NCBI GenBank assembly: GCA_963070105.1
Contig: OY718805.1
Location: forward strand, 10,823,652 to 10,887,651
Origin: Litomosoides sigmodontis
Lineage: Eukaryota > Nematoda > Chromadorea > Rhabditida > Onchocercidae
Direction of reading: 5' to 3'
Length of the DNA: 64,000 nt
Below, in pieces: positions 37,149 through 48,458 of the stretch. The position numbers were made by a program, and so were the translations under genes. The first letter of the stretch is position 1. Each line of letters begins with the position of its first letter. A model generated the notes under the pieces. That model was not told the DNA's origin and searched no databases. It saw only the letters and a program-made list of their open reading frames with translations.

Positions 37149-37382
37149 TACATTTAAGCTAATGCTTAGCTGGCGCAACCGCAAGTGATATGTTGATGAG
37201 AACGTCATCGTGCACATTGCAAGTTATCATTTGACAGATGTGACGGGCGAAGTGCACGTATGGAGAACGGAACTGAATGACAAAGTGCGCTGAAGAGGAA
37301 GGGACAGGTTTTAAAACGAGCAGGCAGGTCACATGACAACTGAAATCGAAGTTCATCTATCTGAAAGCATGAACCGAAAGTG
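37149..37382 (+). repeat. Diverged direct repeat, copy 2 (right of transporter gene)
   Basis: Counterpart of 32899-33158, same orientation, ~4.25 kb apart and ~230 bp beyond the transporter start codon. It begins CTACATTTAAGCTAATGC and ends GAACCGAAAGTG. Identity appears high in blocks with several small indels. It could be a short dispersed element or one half of an old segmental duplication. Confidence 0.9.
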
Positions 37383-38654
37383 AAGATAGGCATCAACGAT
37401 CGGGCAACTTACAGTTAGTTCGTTAACCTACTAACTAACTAGTTGATGATGCAGTGGTGCAGAGGTCGCGCTGATGATCTGTTCTTGGTGAAAGTGCTTC
37501 AGCAAGGAAGTACGCAGTGGAATCTGATCGGTGCTGAGTTGTTGCTGTTATTGATGTTGATGCTGACGGCTCGGGGGGTTTTTTTTCCAACTCTGTGAAA
37601 GTGCTCAACGAAAATTTCGTGGAAGGAAGATTTAGAAAGAGATAGAAGCCCCGGCTAATCTGCAACAGCAACGGGAATGCACTCTGAAAGACTGAAATTT
37701 CTAGAAAAAAACTGAAAAATAGAATTTTCTAACAGTTTGATTAATTAGGATGAGGCAAAGGAAAAGACAAACAACTCGTTTCCGCTCTTTTTCGGTGTTT
37801 GATGATAACCTTTTCTTTTTCTGGAAATTTGAAAACAAGCGGTGACGAATACTGCATCACATCACATATGTCTCACCCACTGATCAACAGATTGGATCAT
37901 AGAGAGTCGTAACATTGGACGTGACGTGACACACGCTTGAAATAGTTGGGTGAGAAAGAACTACATAAGTTACACATGCATTTCAATCACAACTGGGCTG
38001 TCACCATTTGTTTTCCATATTTTTTACCGCTGCTCGTCTTTTTTTTAAAAGCTTTCTTAATAGAGAGAAAAGGGAAGAGAGATAGATACCAGAGGGGAGA
38101 ATTCGAAAAGTTAATGAAAAGAAGAAATGGAAATTTGAGTGAAGAAAGGATGTTGGTAGTGTTGCTGAGATGCTGATTGACGAAGCACAAAAAGGCCTAA
38201 TTCTGATAGCTACCTGGTCCTTCGGTGAAGGGGCGAAAGTTTTGAACGGTTTCAGGATCGATCTTGGTACTTGGTTGAGTGTGAGTCCTAAGAGAAGAGG
38301 TATTCATATCACGGTACTCGTATCTCCAGAAAGCGCTCCTTTTCCTTCTCGCTTGTTTGCCAACTGAGAGAATCAAACAATCGCCCATTCATTCTCATCT
38401 ACCCCATCCAGGCGCAGCAAGAAGAGAGGAGAAAGGACCGCCGTGGTGGAAATTTACCGGATACCATCGATCGCTTCTTCCCTCCAGTGCCGCGGAATCA
38501 CACTGCTAACAAGAGCTGGCTGGAGATTCATGGAGAAAACAACCAGCTGATAATAATCATCGGCAATGTGTCCTTCGTCGCATTCTCCTCTCTCGTTGAT
38601 TCATTAATTCAGTAGTAACTGACTGACATCACGTGTCACTTCACTCCCTCCCTT

Positions 38655-38678
<24 letters not shown>
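38655..38678. repeat. (TC)n microsatellite
   Basis: TC-rich run of about twelve units within a wider pyrimidine-rich stretch. Confidence 0.9.
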
Positions 38679-38685
<7 letters not shown>

Positions 38686-39037
38686 TCACTTTAGCACAAG
38701 AGAAGGAAGGAATCGGTGAAATGAGTGAACTGATGGATGGATGCTTAGGTTTGGGTGAGTAGTAGTCTCGCTATCAGTTCGCTTTCTTCATATTGTTACA
38801 CAAAAGTAAATTTGTCATCTGCAAATCATCCATCCCTTCTCCATTCTCGCACTCTTTCATCTTCATCTTCCGCCAGTCTAATTAAGCAATCAATCGGTGG
38901 TCGATGGAAGAAGTCAGTTCGATGCGCAAAGCATTTCAACATAACACAACTTTTGGCGTGTTGCAGCTCGGGGAACGGAAAGTCTCTCGGGAAAGGTTAC
39001 GTTGTAACAACAGGGAGGGCTGTAAATCGGGCAGTGC

Positions 39038-39082
39038 CACTACTACTACTACTACTGCTACTGCTACTGCTACTGCTACTGC
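39038..39082. repeat. Compound (CTA)n/(CTACTG)n triplet repeat
   Basis: About six CTA units followed by alternating CTG and CTA units. Several frames on both strands read through it as Leu, Thr or Val/Ala runs and should not be taken as genes. Confidence 0.9.
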
Positions 39083-41277
39083 AACACTACTATCGTGTCG
39101 GCGAGAGCTTTCTTTCTCAGTGGCGAATCTGCTGGGGATGGATGATGAATGTGGCTGAGATGAAGATGGACTTTTTGAAGTGGAATGGAATGCACCTGCC
39201 GAAATGCGTCTACCGCTCAAGAAGTCGCGAAGAATGAAGGTAAGGAGTGGAGAAACTCTCCGCTCACACTTATCACCCACAAATGCAGGAGAAGCATGAA
39301 AATAAGCGAAAATGCCCCTTCCCTTCAATTATTTCAACTAATACAAGTGTATGGAGGGCAGGGCGTCACAACTGAAGAAGAACTTGGAACTTCTCCACAA
39401 CAATCAATCCACCTTCCCGGTGGCTGCACCTATTGCTGCTGAAGTTGAATGAAGGGAATTCTTGATGAATCTCACTCACCACCTCCAACTTTCCAGCCTT
39501 CCGTGACAGACGTGAGGCCGATGACAGCTTGCATCGTGACTGCTGAATTCCTCTCTCCATCAGCATTCTCACACTTGCAGTTGCGCTAGGAAGTGAGGTG
39601 AGTGGGACATGGGAGGTGGGAGGTGCGATGATGACAGATTAGCCAATTAATTATACCGATGAGAGAGATGAACTAAAAGAGAGAGGGAGGCTGAGGGTGC
39701 AGCGCGGACGAGCGACCACATCCTTCTTCCCACGTGGTAAAGGACGAGCTTCGAGCTTTCATTTCATTTCAGTGCTACCGAGTGAAATAGGTCTGTCCGT
39801 TGGTTGCTGTTGCGGATGCGGAGTGGACATGATATGTGTGGTGCATGCGTTGCATGAAAGCAGCAACCGATAGCGACAGGTGTAAACCTTGTCAGTCACA
39901 TTGACTGCACTGTCGCACGTTGGACAGCGAAGGATGGATGTGCAAGGAGGGAGGGGAGTGTCATGGGGTGATCGTTCATTTCGATTACGGTGGAACCTGC
40001 CTCTCAACGCCCCAATACAATATGCCTGCCTGCCTGCCTGCTCTCCAACTAAACGGCAGCAGCTGACCTGACCAGTCGAGGGAACGTTTCTTGACAGGAA
40101 ATTGACGTTTGCGGGCAGAAGTGCATTTCGCTGCTGCACCGTTGCATGCGTCGAAACTATTTGCGGGACATAGCGTGCTCTGTGCCTTCCCCTAGCGCCT
40201 GAAATGTCCTCATGCTCTGTTCGGCCAAGGAATTGCGTTCAGCATTCGGGCATTCCGGCCCGCCTGCTGAGAATCTTTGGAAGCGGAGAGCCAGCCAGAG
40301 CGAGCCCAGCCATCTGTTGCAACTCGCACCGGCAGTTGCTCGATCCCTCTCAGTCCTCTGAAGAAACTCCTCCCATCTGCCACAGCGTTATGGCAACACT
40401 TCTAACTCCACCTCATTTCCACTTCCTATCATCCCTAACAAATCCTCTGGGAGTTGCATTCGCCCTGTGTGGTGTTCACTTGTGTGGTGCCTTCTTCGCA
40501 CTTTCCGGCTCACTGCTTCTTGTTCTGGAAGTGAAGAGAAGGAGAAGGCGCGTTTGTAACTGTGATGCTATGATGAAATGAAAGAAGACTAGGCGTCGTC
40601 AGCATTATCACTAAAAGATGACTGGGAAAGCTGAAGAGTGGTAGGAATGGGAAATTGCGGAATGCTTCTGCTGAAAGCAATGAACGATTGGCATAGTACT
40701 AATAATCGCGCGGGTTTCTCCTCAACGCCGTCGAGAATCACTTTCCGCAACACACTTTCCGTCTTTCTTTTTTAGCTACTAAATTATCCGTTGTGAGTGA
40801 GAAGTTCGCACTCTCACGAAAACTTCCATGAAGCAGCGTGATAAGTCCAAGTGTGCTGTGAGCTCGCAAATCTTCTTGCAATCCAAATTCAAACCGCCGC
40901 TGCAAATCAGCGGCCAATCAAAAAACCATTCCTCACTTCTCATCGCTCACTTAATGGAGGAGCAGACGAACAGGAGCTGGACATTTTCTCGGCGCAATTT
41001 AAGCAATTTGGGATAATAAGTAAATTTGAAAAATATACAAAAGAACAGAAACATAACTTTCTTAATAGCCCTTGGAAGATGAAAAGACTCTCACCTCCTG
41101 CTCCTGCATATTGCTATCACCCTCCCTGAAAAATTGCTCATCCACTGAATTCGTTCATTCAGTGCGTCCTAAAATTTCCCATTCAATTTATTGCATTCAT
41201 ATCCCCTCCTCTGGGAAATAGCTAAATTTTGACTTCTGTGAGACGCATGTGTTGCATTGTGCTGCGGCGGAGTCAAC

Positions 41278-41284
41278 TATAAAA
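41278..41284 (+). promoter_or_regulatory. TATA box of coiled-coil gene 1 (candidate)
   Basis: TATAAAA followed by AGAGGCGC lies 133 bases before the ATG at 41411. The spacing allows a transcription start near 41310 and a 5'UTR of about 100 bases. This is inference from motif and position only. Confidence 0.45.
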
Positions 41285-41410
41285 AGAGGCGCTAAGATTT
41301 GTATTTTAAAATTTGTCTGCTTAGTGGAACAGTTGGTGTGCTGTGTTCGGGCACCTTGATACTACCGTATTTTAGGGAGTTCGTCTGTCTCCTTTTCGTT
41401 TTCTGCCAAG

Positions 41411-41913
41411 ATGTCAAATTTCTTAAAAATGTTTCGTTCGAAGAAGGCAACGGGAAAGGATAACTTCAATATGGGATGCGATGAGGTTAGTCTCATTTTA
41501 TGCGAATACTGATCATTCCTTTCTTCTACTTTTCATAGTTAACTGATAGGATTAATTTCAATGGTTTCCATTAATTATAACATTTCCTCAAGCAATGCGT
41601 AGCGTAGCCGCTGAGATGTTGTCGCATCACGAATGTTATCCTCTTTAATTTTTGCTGATGCAATAACGATTTCAGGAAAAGACAAAACATCGCAGCAAAG
41701 AGAGTTACGGTAATGGATCATCGAGACGTGATAAACGAATTTCCCGAATGCGAAGTATCGATGATTCACTGCTGAAACCTACTGCGGCTTATCATACAGT
41801 TACCCAACCGAGACAATACAAAACCTCACGATCATGTGTCGGTCGAGACGAATATGACAAATACGACAGATTTCGCCATTCAATCGATTTCCACAGTAGG
41901 GTCAGTTTTTTGC

Positions 41914-41966
<53 letters not shown>

Positions 41967-43623
41967 TAGATAGATATACAGATCTGTAGATTTATTTGTC
42001 GGTTTTGTCGGTTATCCAGTATCATCAAACATCAAAATGATGATAAACAGGCACATTTTTTAGCAGTACTGGAATACAATTTATTTTTTGACTGTTACCA
42101 TCGTTTTCTAGAATAGTGCAAGATGTGCAAAACGGTCACATGCTGAAAACGATCGACTCCATGACCGAGTTTCTATGTTTACCAAGAGCAACTATGACTC
42201 AGAAGTTTTGGATTCTGACGATTCATATGATTCACAAAATGGTAGCGGTACAAACAATGATGACACAGTTCAAGTGCATTTTTGATATTCAATAGAGGCG
42301 TGATATTTTTACAATAGTGAGAAACATGGAGCACATAAATTATAGATTTATAGGGAAATATAAATTATAGAAAAATATGCGAAAGGTTAACACTTACTTT
42401 AGTTTTCGAAAAAGAAGAATGTTGAATGTAATGAAGCAATTTTCAGGCTCTAGAGACGAAGTTGGACGCCCTTCTTTATCGTCTTCGTCGAGAAGAGGAA
42501 CGTAAAAATTCATATAAACAAAAGTTGATGTCCGAACGCATAGTAAGACAGCACGTTGAAAGTAAATTCGTGGAAGATATTCAGCGACTAACCCAGCTGG
42601 TAGAAATGCTCAAAAATGAGCAAAAGTCATACAGAAACAGAATAAGTGCTTTAGAAAAAGTAAGTTTTGTAAGCCTGTGCATAATAACGGAAAGTTACGC
42701 GTGAGTAACTTTTTCTAGTTCTTCCACTACTAGAAGGGTTATGATGCTCACTGATCTCTGTTAGAATTGCACATTCCTCTCTCTTTACTCATACATTTCT
42801 TTTTAGCAACTAAAACAGAATGGTGCAAAACTTATGAGTGACAGTTTCAAAAGGCCATCGCTTTTTTGTTCACCATCCACTTCAAATGGTCAATCGTCTG
42901 TACTGGCAATGACCGAACTAGCTTGCTCTGCAACGTCCGGTTCTACTGTCCCATTGCCATCTACATTACACTGTAGCACAATAAATGAGGGAAGTATTGA
43001 TGAAGTGAGGAATTTTCGCATCAATGAGGTACTGCTTTCTCGTTTGACTATTCAAAGTATTTAGAGAAAAATGTGGTAATTTTCCTCGATATCGAGTTAA
43101 AAGATTTTCTTTGCCATCTGAAATCTCACATAGAAATGAATGAAGTCCATTTTAGATTTGTTAGCTTTTACCTGTTAATTGTATCACTTTTAAAAATTCG
43201 TGCCAAAAATTAAGTGGCATACAAAACAAGCGCAGAAAAAAGCTGATACAGCTATTTTCATCTGCTATTCTATTTCAGCATATTTTTTGCTCAATTCTAA
43301 TTCCCACACCATGAGTGATTGATCGGACTTGATCAACTTTCAATATTTGATCAAATGATCAATGTAATAATATAGATTGTTGCATTCTATTCTAATAGGT
43401 TACTTCGTCTGTGGAAGCTGAACGACGTACAATATCCGGTAGCTCTTTCTCAACTCGTGAGAATGAAGGCTCTGCAACTTTAGAAGAAACCTTGCGAGCA
43501 ATTGATCGTGCAACAGCATCACATGGATTTGGTGACAAAGTAGTAACATCAGGGATGCGACGGTCGAGCAGTGATACCAAAGTTGGACAACGCGATATAA
43601 TGCTTAAATCTACCAATATTTAA
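41411..43623 (+). CDS. Coiled-coil protein of unknown function, copy 1
   Basis: Six exons join in frame: 41411-41485, 41676-41900, 42112-42273, 42447-42659, 42807-43028 and 43399-43623, giving 373 residues. It starts MSNFLKMFRSKK. Residues ~26-100 are basic with Ser/Arg/Tyr. Residues ~130-150 are acidic-serine (SEVLDSDDSYDSQNGSG). Exon 4 (~155-225) is a charged heptad-like coiled coil (YRLRREEERK, MLKNEQKSYRNRISALEK). The rest is Ser/Thr-rich and likely disordered, ending IMLKSTNI. No signal peptide or membrane segment. Not recognised as any named family. It is followed in tandem by a gene with the same order of acidic-serine region and coiled coil (45431-47056). An AATAAA lies at about 44157. 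Confidence 0.75.
41917..41964. repeat. (TA)n followed by GATA units, intron of coiled-coil gene 1
   Basis: About 24 TA units then TAGATAGATAGATA, located inside the intron between exons 41676-41900 and 42112-42273. Confidence 0.95.
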
Positions 43624-45430
43624 GCACTGATCTGATAAAGTTAACTGGATAATAGTGATGATTCTTGGAGGAAGATAAAACGATCTTTAAGCCTAATGGA
43701 AAAGGGCATATGAAAGTTATTTGATGAACCAGAAGTTGCGATCTGCTTCCTCTAGCTGTAGCTTGAACTTTTCCATTTAAATTGCTGGAAGTGTGTGTGG
43801 AATGAATGGTCGTGATTCATCAATTTCTTTATGTTTTCAAGTAATTTTCAAATTGAAATATCCATATTTTGTTCTTATCTGCTATGCTTAATGCATTTAC
43901 TCAGACTTTGTTGAGATAATTGATTCATCACCGTGTGAAGCACTCACGTCAAAAACAAATATGCGATAATTTTTGCCATTTATCGCATTGATGGTTTGTC
44001 TGTCGGGGAGACCTTTTCGATTATCCTAGAGTAAAGCCTGTTTCAGCATGTTTTCATCTACAGAGTTAAGTAGGAAGTTATTAACTAATATCTTTGGCGT
44101 GCTACCAGTAATATTTCGCTGTGTTATACATTACAACACATTTTTGCTTATGAAAGAATAAAGTTGTGGTTGAACATTGTGTAGTGAGATAAAAGATTCA
44201 CATAATTAGTTTTTAGATTCCACTGCGTGTTTGCCGCATTTGAGGTTTAAATATTTTGGAAGACGGTTCCAGTATCACATCGGCCGAAATGAAATCGTTC
44301 ATCTGTTAAAACAACACTCTATTATTTGTAAGATGAAAAATAACTGCACTTGTAAATGAAGTAGAACAGGTTTCGTATACAGTTTAGTTCAATTGTAGTT
44401 CAGAATGTAAGTTTTGTCTAATATAGGCATTCACGGGCAGGTAGCAGTCTTCCAGTTTTCATTCTTATCAATTGGATAGCAGAGTGCATACGATCATATC
44501 TTAATTAGGAAAGGATTTTTTGTAAAGTGCGTTTCAAAATCTAACGTAGGGAATTTTGACTTCGACCTTTGTTCGGTCGCCGTGTTAATCCGCATCCGCG
44601 TTCATAGCAGAGAGTCGATGGGGTAGAAATTTCGCTTGCTAATGTGGGAGGATTGCTGATAGTGATGTCCTTTCTTTCCCTCCAAACAATTTAATGCCTG
44701 CTAGGTCACAAAGTCACAAAGGGTCTCTCCCCTCCTCCCTTTTCGCAGGTATCAAAAGATCGGCCGCCGCTCTTCCCTGCCCATTTTCATCTCTACGTGC
44801 TCTTCCCGGTCAATCATTTATATTTGCTTACTACTTCCTGTCTTGGATATCCCATTCTTTCCTTTTTCGGCTGGCTACCTTTCGGCCAAAGTTTTAATCT
44901 GTGGAGAAAGTCGGAGCTGAAAGAGAAATCCGTAGTATCCCACTGCAAAGTTGTTTGCAGTGGGCAAAACTTTCGGACTCATAGAGCGTAGCCGTATCTA
45001 ATCGTGCTTGATCTTCTCTTCTGATCGAACGATGTCGCTGCTCACTGTCAGACAATCTCCGACCCTTTTGAAGTGAAACAAACCTCTTTAATTAATTCTT
45101 GCAATAGGAATGGACTAGTTCCGAATTGCGTTGTTAACTGCACCATTCAAGTCGCTTTATTCCGGAACCATCTCGATCACATCTTACTCTTCTTCATTCC
45201 GATTCCAGAAAATGATCATTTGCCCTGCACGCAACGCGTAGTTTAGAAGCGTATGCAATGATTAAAAGTTGGTTGAAGTGGAAGAAAGCGAAGAAAGTGG
45301 TGGCGGTTAGTCCTTTCTGTTCGCTCGGTTTTGCACTCTTGCGCTTGATGTCGCAGGCTATTTTACAAATTAATATTTTCGAGAGACAACAATTTTTGGC
45401 AACCTTTCGAAATTATGAATATTCAGGAAG
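43624..45430. other. Intergenic region between the two coiled-coil genes
   Basis: It contains the likely 3'UTR of the first gene (AATAAA at about 44157). No other gene supported; frames at 44694-44991 are short and motif-free. Confidence 0.5.
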
Positions 45431-47056
45431 ATGCAGCTCATGGAATTCTCAGAAAAGGCGCTCAGCATGACTACCAGCTCAATCACCACACAACCACTCG
45501 ACCGCGGGCACATCATTGTCCGCGTTCATGTCCCGGTGATCTAAGTTCTAACCAATATGATGTCTGCAGCGGTATGCCGGATCTATCGCGATGCCCAGAT
45601 ATAACTATTCCCGGTGAAATGGTCCGCCATCTCTTACTTAGCCTTCTTATCCAATTACTTCACGCTATGCCAAATGTGTTTCCAATTATTCATCATACTT
45701 TCCTCATGTTAGAGAGAGAGAGAGAGAGAGAGAGACTCACTCTATGCAACTCAATTTAAATTGTTCGGGTTTGAATTTGATTCTCGCAATGGTATTGAAA
45801 TTTTCTTTCAGTGGATATCAAATCAAATTATTTCTTTTTAATTATAGGTTCATCGACGTCGTCGACAGCAACAGCGTTTCCGGCGTCTGAATGCATCCAC
45901 ATCCGAATATGGCAGTGGTGATCCGTCACCAACAACTTTACGTAACACATACAGTCGTAATTTGGATGATTCAGACTCCGGTTCAGATTCTTGGACGGCA
46001 GAATATGAGCGGGCACAACACATTAGGGTTGGTTTAAGACAGGTTACAAAGTGCTACGTCGTACAGATATCATCTCATTATTCTTTTTCTGCTAATCAGA
46101 AAGGAAGAAAAAGAAAACCAAATGATGTGTCAAATTATGTGTGAAAATTTCCAGGAGATGGAGTATAGACTTCGGGAACAGAGAAGGAAACTGAAAGAGT
46201 ACAAAGGAAGGTTGCGAGCTGAAAGAGATTTGAGGATCGTTAACGAGAGAAGTATGATGGAGGAGGTGGAAAAATATAAATGTGAATTGAAAAAGGAACA
46301 GCGAGAGAGAAAAGCAACCGAACAACGATATACCAATATCGTTGCTTATATGAAAACGAAATTTTCTGTAGCTTTTTCACTCTTCACATTTTTGAAATTT
46401 AATTTCCGATCTATCATTACACACGCAGTCTCGTTAAATTTAAAATTCTCTTTAAATGGTTTCTCATTCTCATCATTCTCGTAACCGCGCTTTAGGGGGG
46501 AAATGAAAAGGGAAAAAAATTCGAGAAAGTGGATTTCAGTGACTGATTCGTCACAGTTTCGTATAACTTAGATTTTATAGTTAAATCTCATTAGTTTTGA
46601 ACTGCAATTAACAAAGCACAAGTTACTTTGAAGCTTCTGGAACAACAACAATCGATAGGACGACAATGTTTGTTGCCATCATTGCCATTTCTTGCGGATT
46701 CAACCGTCAATCTGCAAAATGGTGCTGCACGGCTCAGTGGCACTGATGAATTGTTGCATCCTTTGCAAATAAATGCTCCATCCTCAGTTTTACGGGGAAT
46801 CAATTTCGAACAAGAGTTAGATGAAACGAAGAATTTCCGGGCGCAAGACACATACGGTGATTTGGAAACCGCTCGAAGTAGTGAAAATACCACGACAACA
46901 GGCACAGAGCAATCCAACCGAAATCGCCGATCGTCCACGCTGCTAAGAGAGTATGATTCCGACAACGACGATAATGGCTATGTGACCACTTTTGAGTATC
47001 CTATGAAAAGCGCACAAATTCGTAAGACCAGCGCCCCGCTACGAACGTCGTTATGA
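45431..47056 (+). CDS. Coiled-coil protein of unknown function, copy 2
   Basis: Four exons join in frame: 45431-45535 (start MQLMEFSEKA, least certain), 45848-46027, 46155-46367 and 46634-47056, giving 306 residues. Exon 1 is chosen because its ATG follows a TATTCAG acceptor and a GTGATC donor keeps phase; another first exon is possible. Exon 2 is basic then acidic-serine (RNLDDSDSGSDSW). Exon 3 is a highly charged coiled coil (YRLREQRRKLKEYKGRLRAE). Exon 4 is likely disordered, ending KTSAPLRTSL. The coiled-coil exon is 213 nt, exactly as long as its counterpart in copy 1, and shares a YRLR..E..RK...YK..L..ER pattern. AATAAA at about 47376. Function unknown. Confidence 0.65.
45713..45735. 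repeat. (GA)n microsatellite in intron 1 of coiled-coil gene 2
   Basis: About eleven GA units between the candidate first exon and the exon at 45848. Confidence 0.9.
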
Positions 47057-48430
47057 ATCTTGGCGCATGCTGTCTTTCTACGATTACGTTATTCGATTTA
47101 TCATGAGATTTATTTAAAGTTATATTGATATTTTTGTACTATCTCTTCGCATTATACTAAAAGCAGTATCACGAAATCATAATCACCTCTGATGATAATA
47201 CTGTTATCATTTTTTGCTTGAGTTTTCCATCAAATTTTCTAGTCAATATTGGCAGCAACCGTTTACCTTGCTTTTATCTAATGAATGATTTGTTGATTTA
47301 TTGTGCAATATTTTTCATTTCGCTGATACCAGCACTAATTTTAGCTATAATAAAAGTGTGAGAACAGATCGTATGAATAAACACTTAACTATTGCTTACT
47401 ACTTTGAAGATGAATTTTTCCATTCAAAATCTTTCAAGCACCCCTGCATAACATTGCTTGACTAGATCATCGAATAAGTCAATGCGCATAGCATCTAAAG
47501 GCAAAGTAGGTCAGGTCTGTCTAGAAAATACTCAGCAGTGGCGAAATTACTTTGCAGTTGGTTGTGATTGATAAAGCAGTTGGTCAGTGCTACACTTCAT
47601 TCCTTTGCTTTCAAGTGTAAATGGATTAGCGAGAACCACAGAAGGCTAACATTGTTAATTTCTGAGCTGTGAATCTGAGCGGACGATCACAGTTTAGAAA
47701 TGAGCAGCTACTTCCCATGTTAGGGAGCATCCGCTTCAAGCGACGCTGGAGAAGACAAACCTTTCGTGGGCACAGCACTTGAGTGCAGCATTGATGCTAA
47801 TAGAGGACCCGAATGGCGCCGTGAAAGAACAACAAAGAAAAGGAGCTCCTTTACCACCACCAGTGTGGTTTCGAAGTGAACAAGGATTGCAATCAGAACG
47901 GAAAAGCGATCTGATCTGTCCGTGCAGCGACCACTAATCGCTGCTACAACCTCATATCTACTCAACCAGTGGTCACTTCAGCTCTCACTTCTCATCACAT
48001 AAAGTGGATGGGACAAGTGATAAGGTCACTTCGGCATCCCCGATACGCCACGATCACTACCCGGCATTTTAACATCATCGCAAAAGCCAATCGCCCCCCA
48101 CTCTGCCTTCTTCTTCACACTCCATCGGAAACCTGCGACCCGGGATGCATGCATAGTGCAATGCAACAGCAACTTTTCTTATCGATATTGATTTTGTGCT
48201 GTTATTGTATATCGTCCTAACTGGACGTGAATTCAAATTCAAATCATTCATAGGCAAGTCCTGTTAGTGTTAGCGTGTCTCCGTCTGGTAGGTGTGAAGA
48301 GAAAGTTCGTTGGTTTTACTTCGTCTCCCCTAATCATCGTTAGAGCCTGCCGTGTTCTGTTATTGCATGAGCCTTTTTAATGCATTTCCCACGTATGCTT
48401 GTTATCGGTGCACTATCACTGTTCTTCCAG
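47057..48430. other. Intergenic region upstream of TRAIP gene
   Basis: It holds the likely 3'UTR of coiled-coil gene 2 and the upstream region of the TRAIP-type gene. No other gene supported. Confidence 0.5.
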
Positions 48431-48458
48431 GCCTATTATTACCGAGCACGAGACGAAA

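Larger units (their letters stand above)
37383..41277. other. Intergenic region with simple repeats, no gene supported
   Basis: Several frames of 60-160 codons occur, but they are low-complexity (Leu, Ser or Thr runs) or lack motifs. Simple repeats are listed separately: (CT)n near 38655, CTA/CTG triplets near 39038 and (TGCC)4 near 40023. Nothing else recognised. Confidence 0.5.

Noticed and set aside
38755..39442. Frames of 84-160 codons on both strands
   Set aside because: They are carried by a CTA/CTG repeat (Leu, Thr or Val runs) and adjacent low-complexity sequence.
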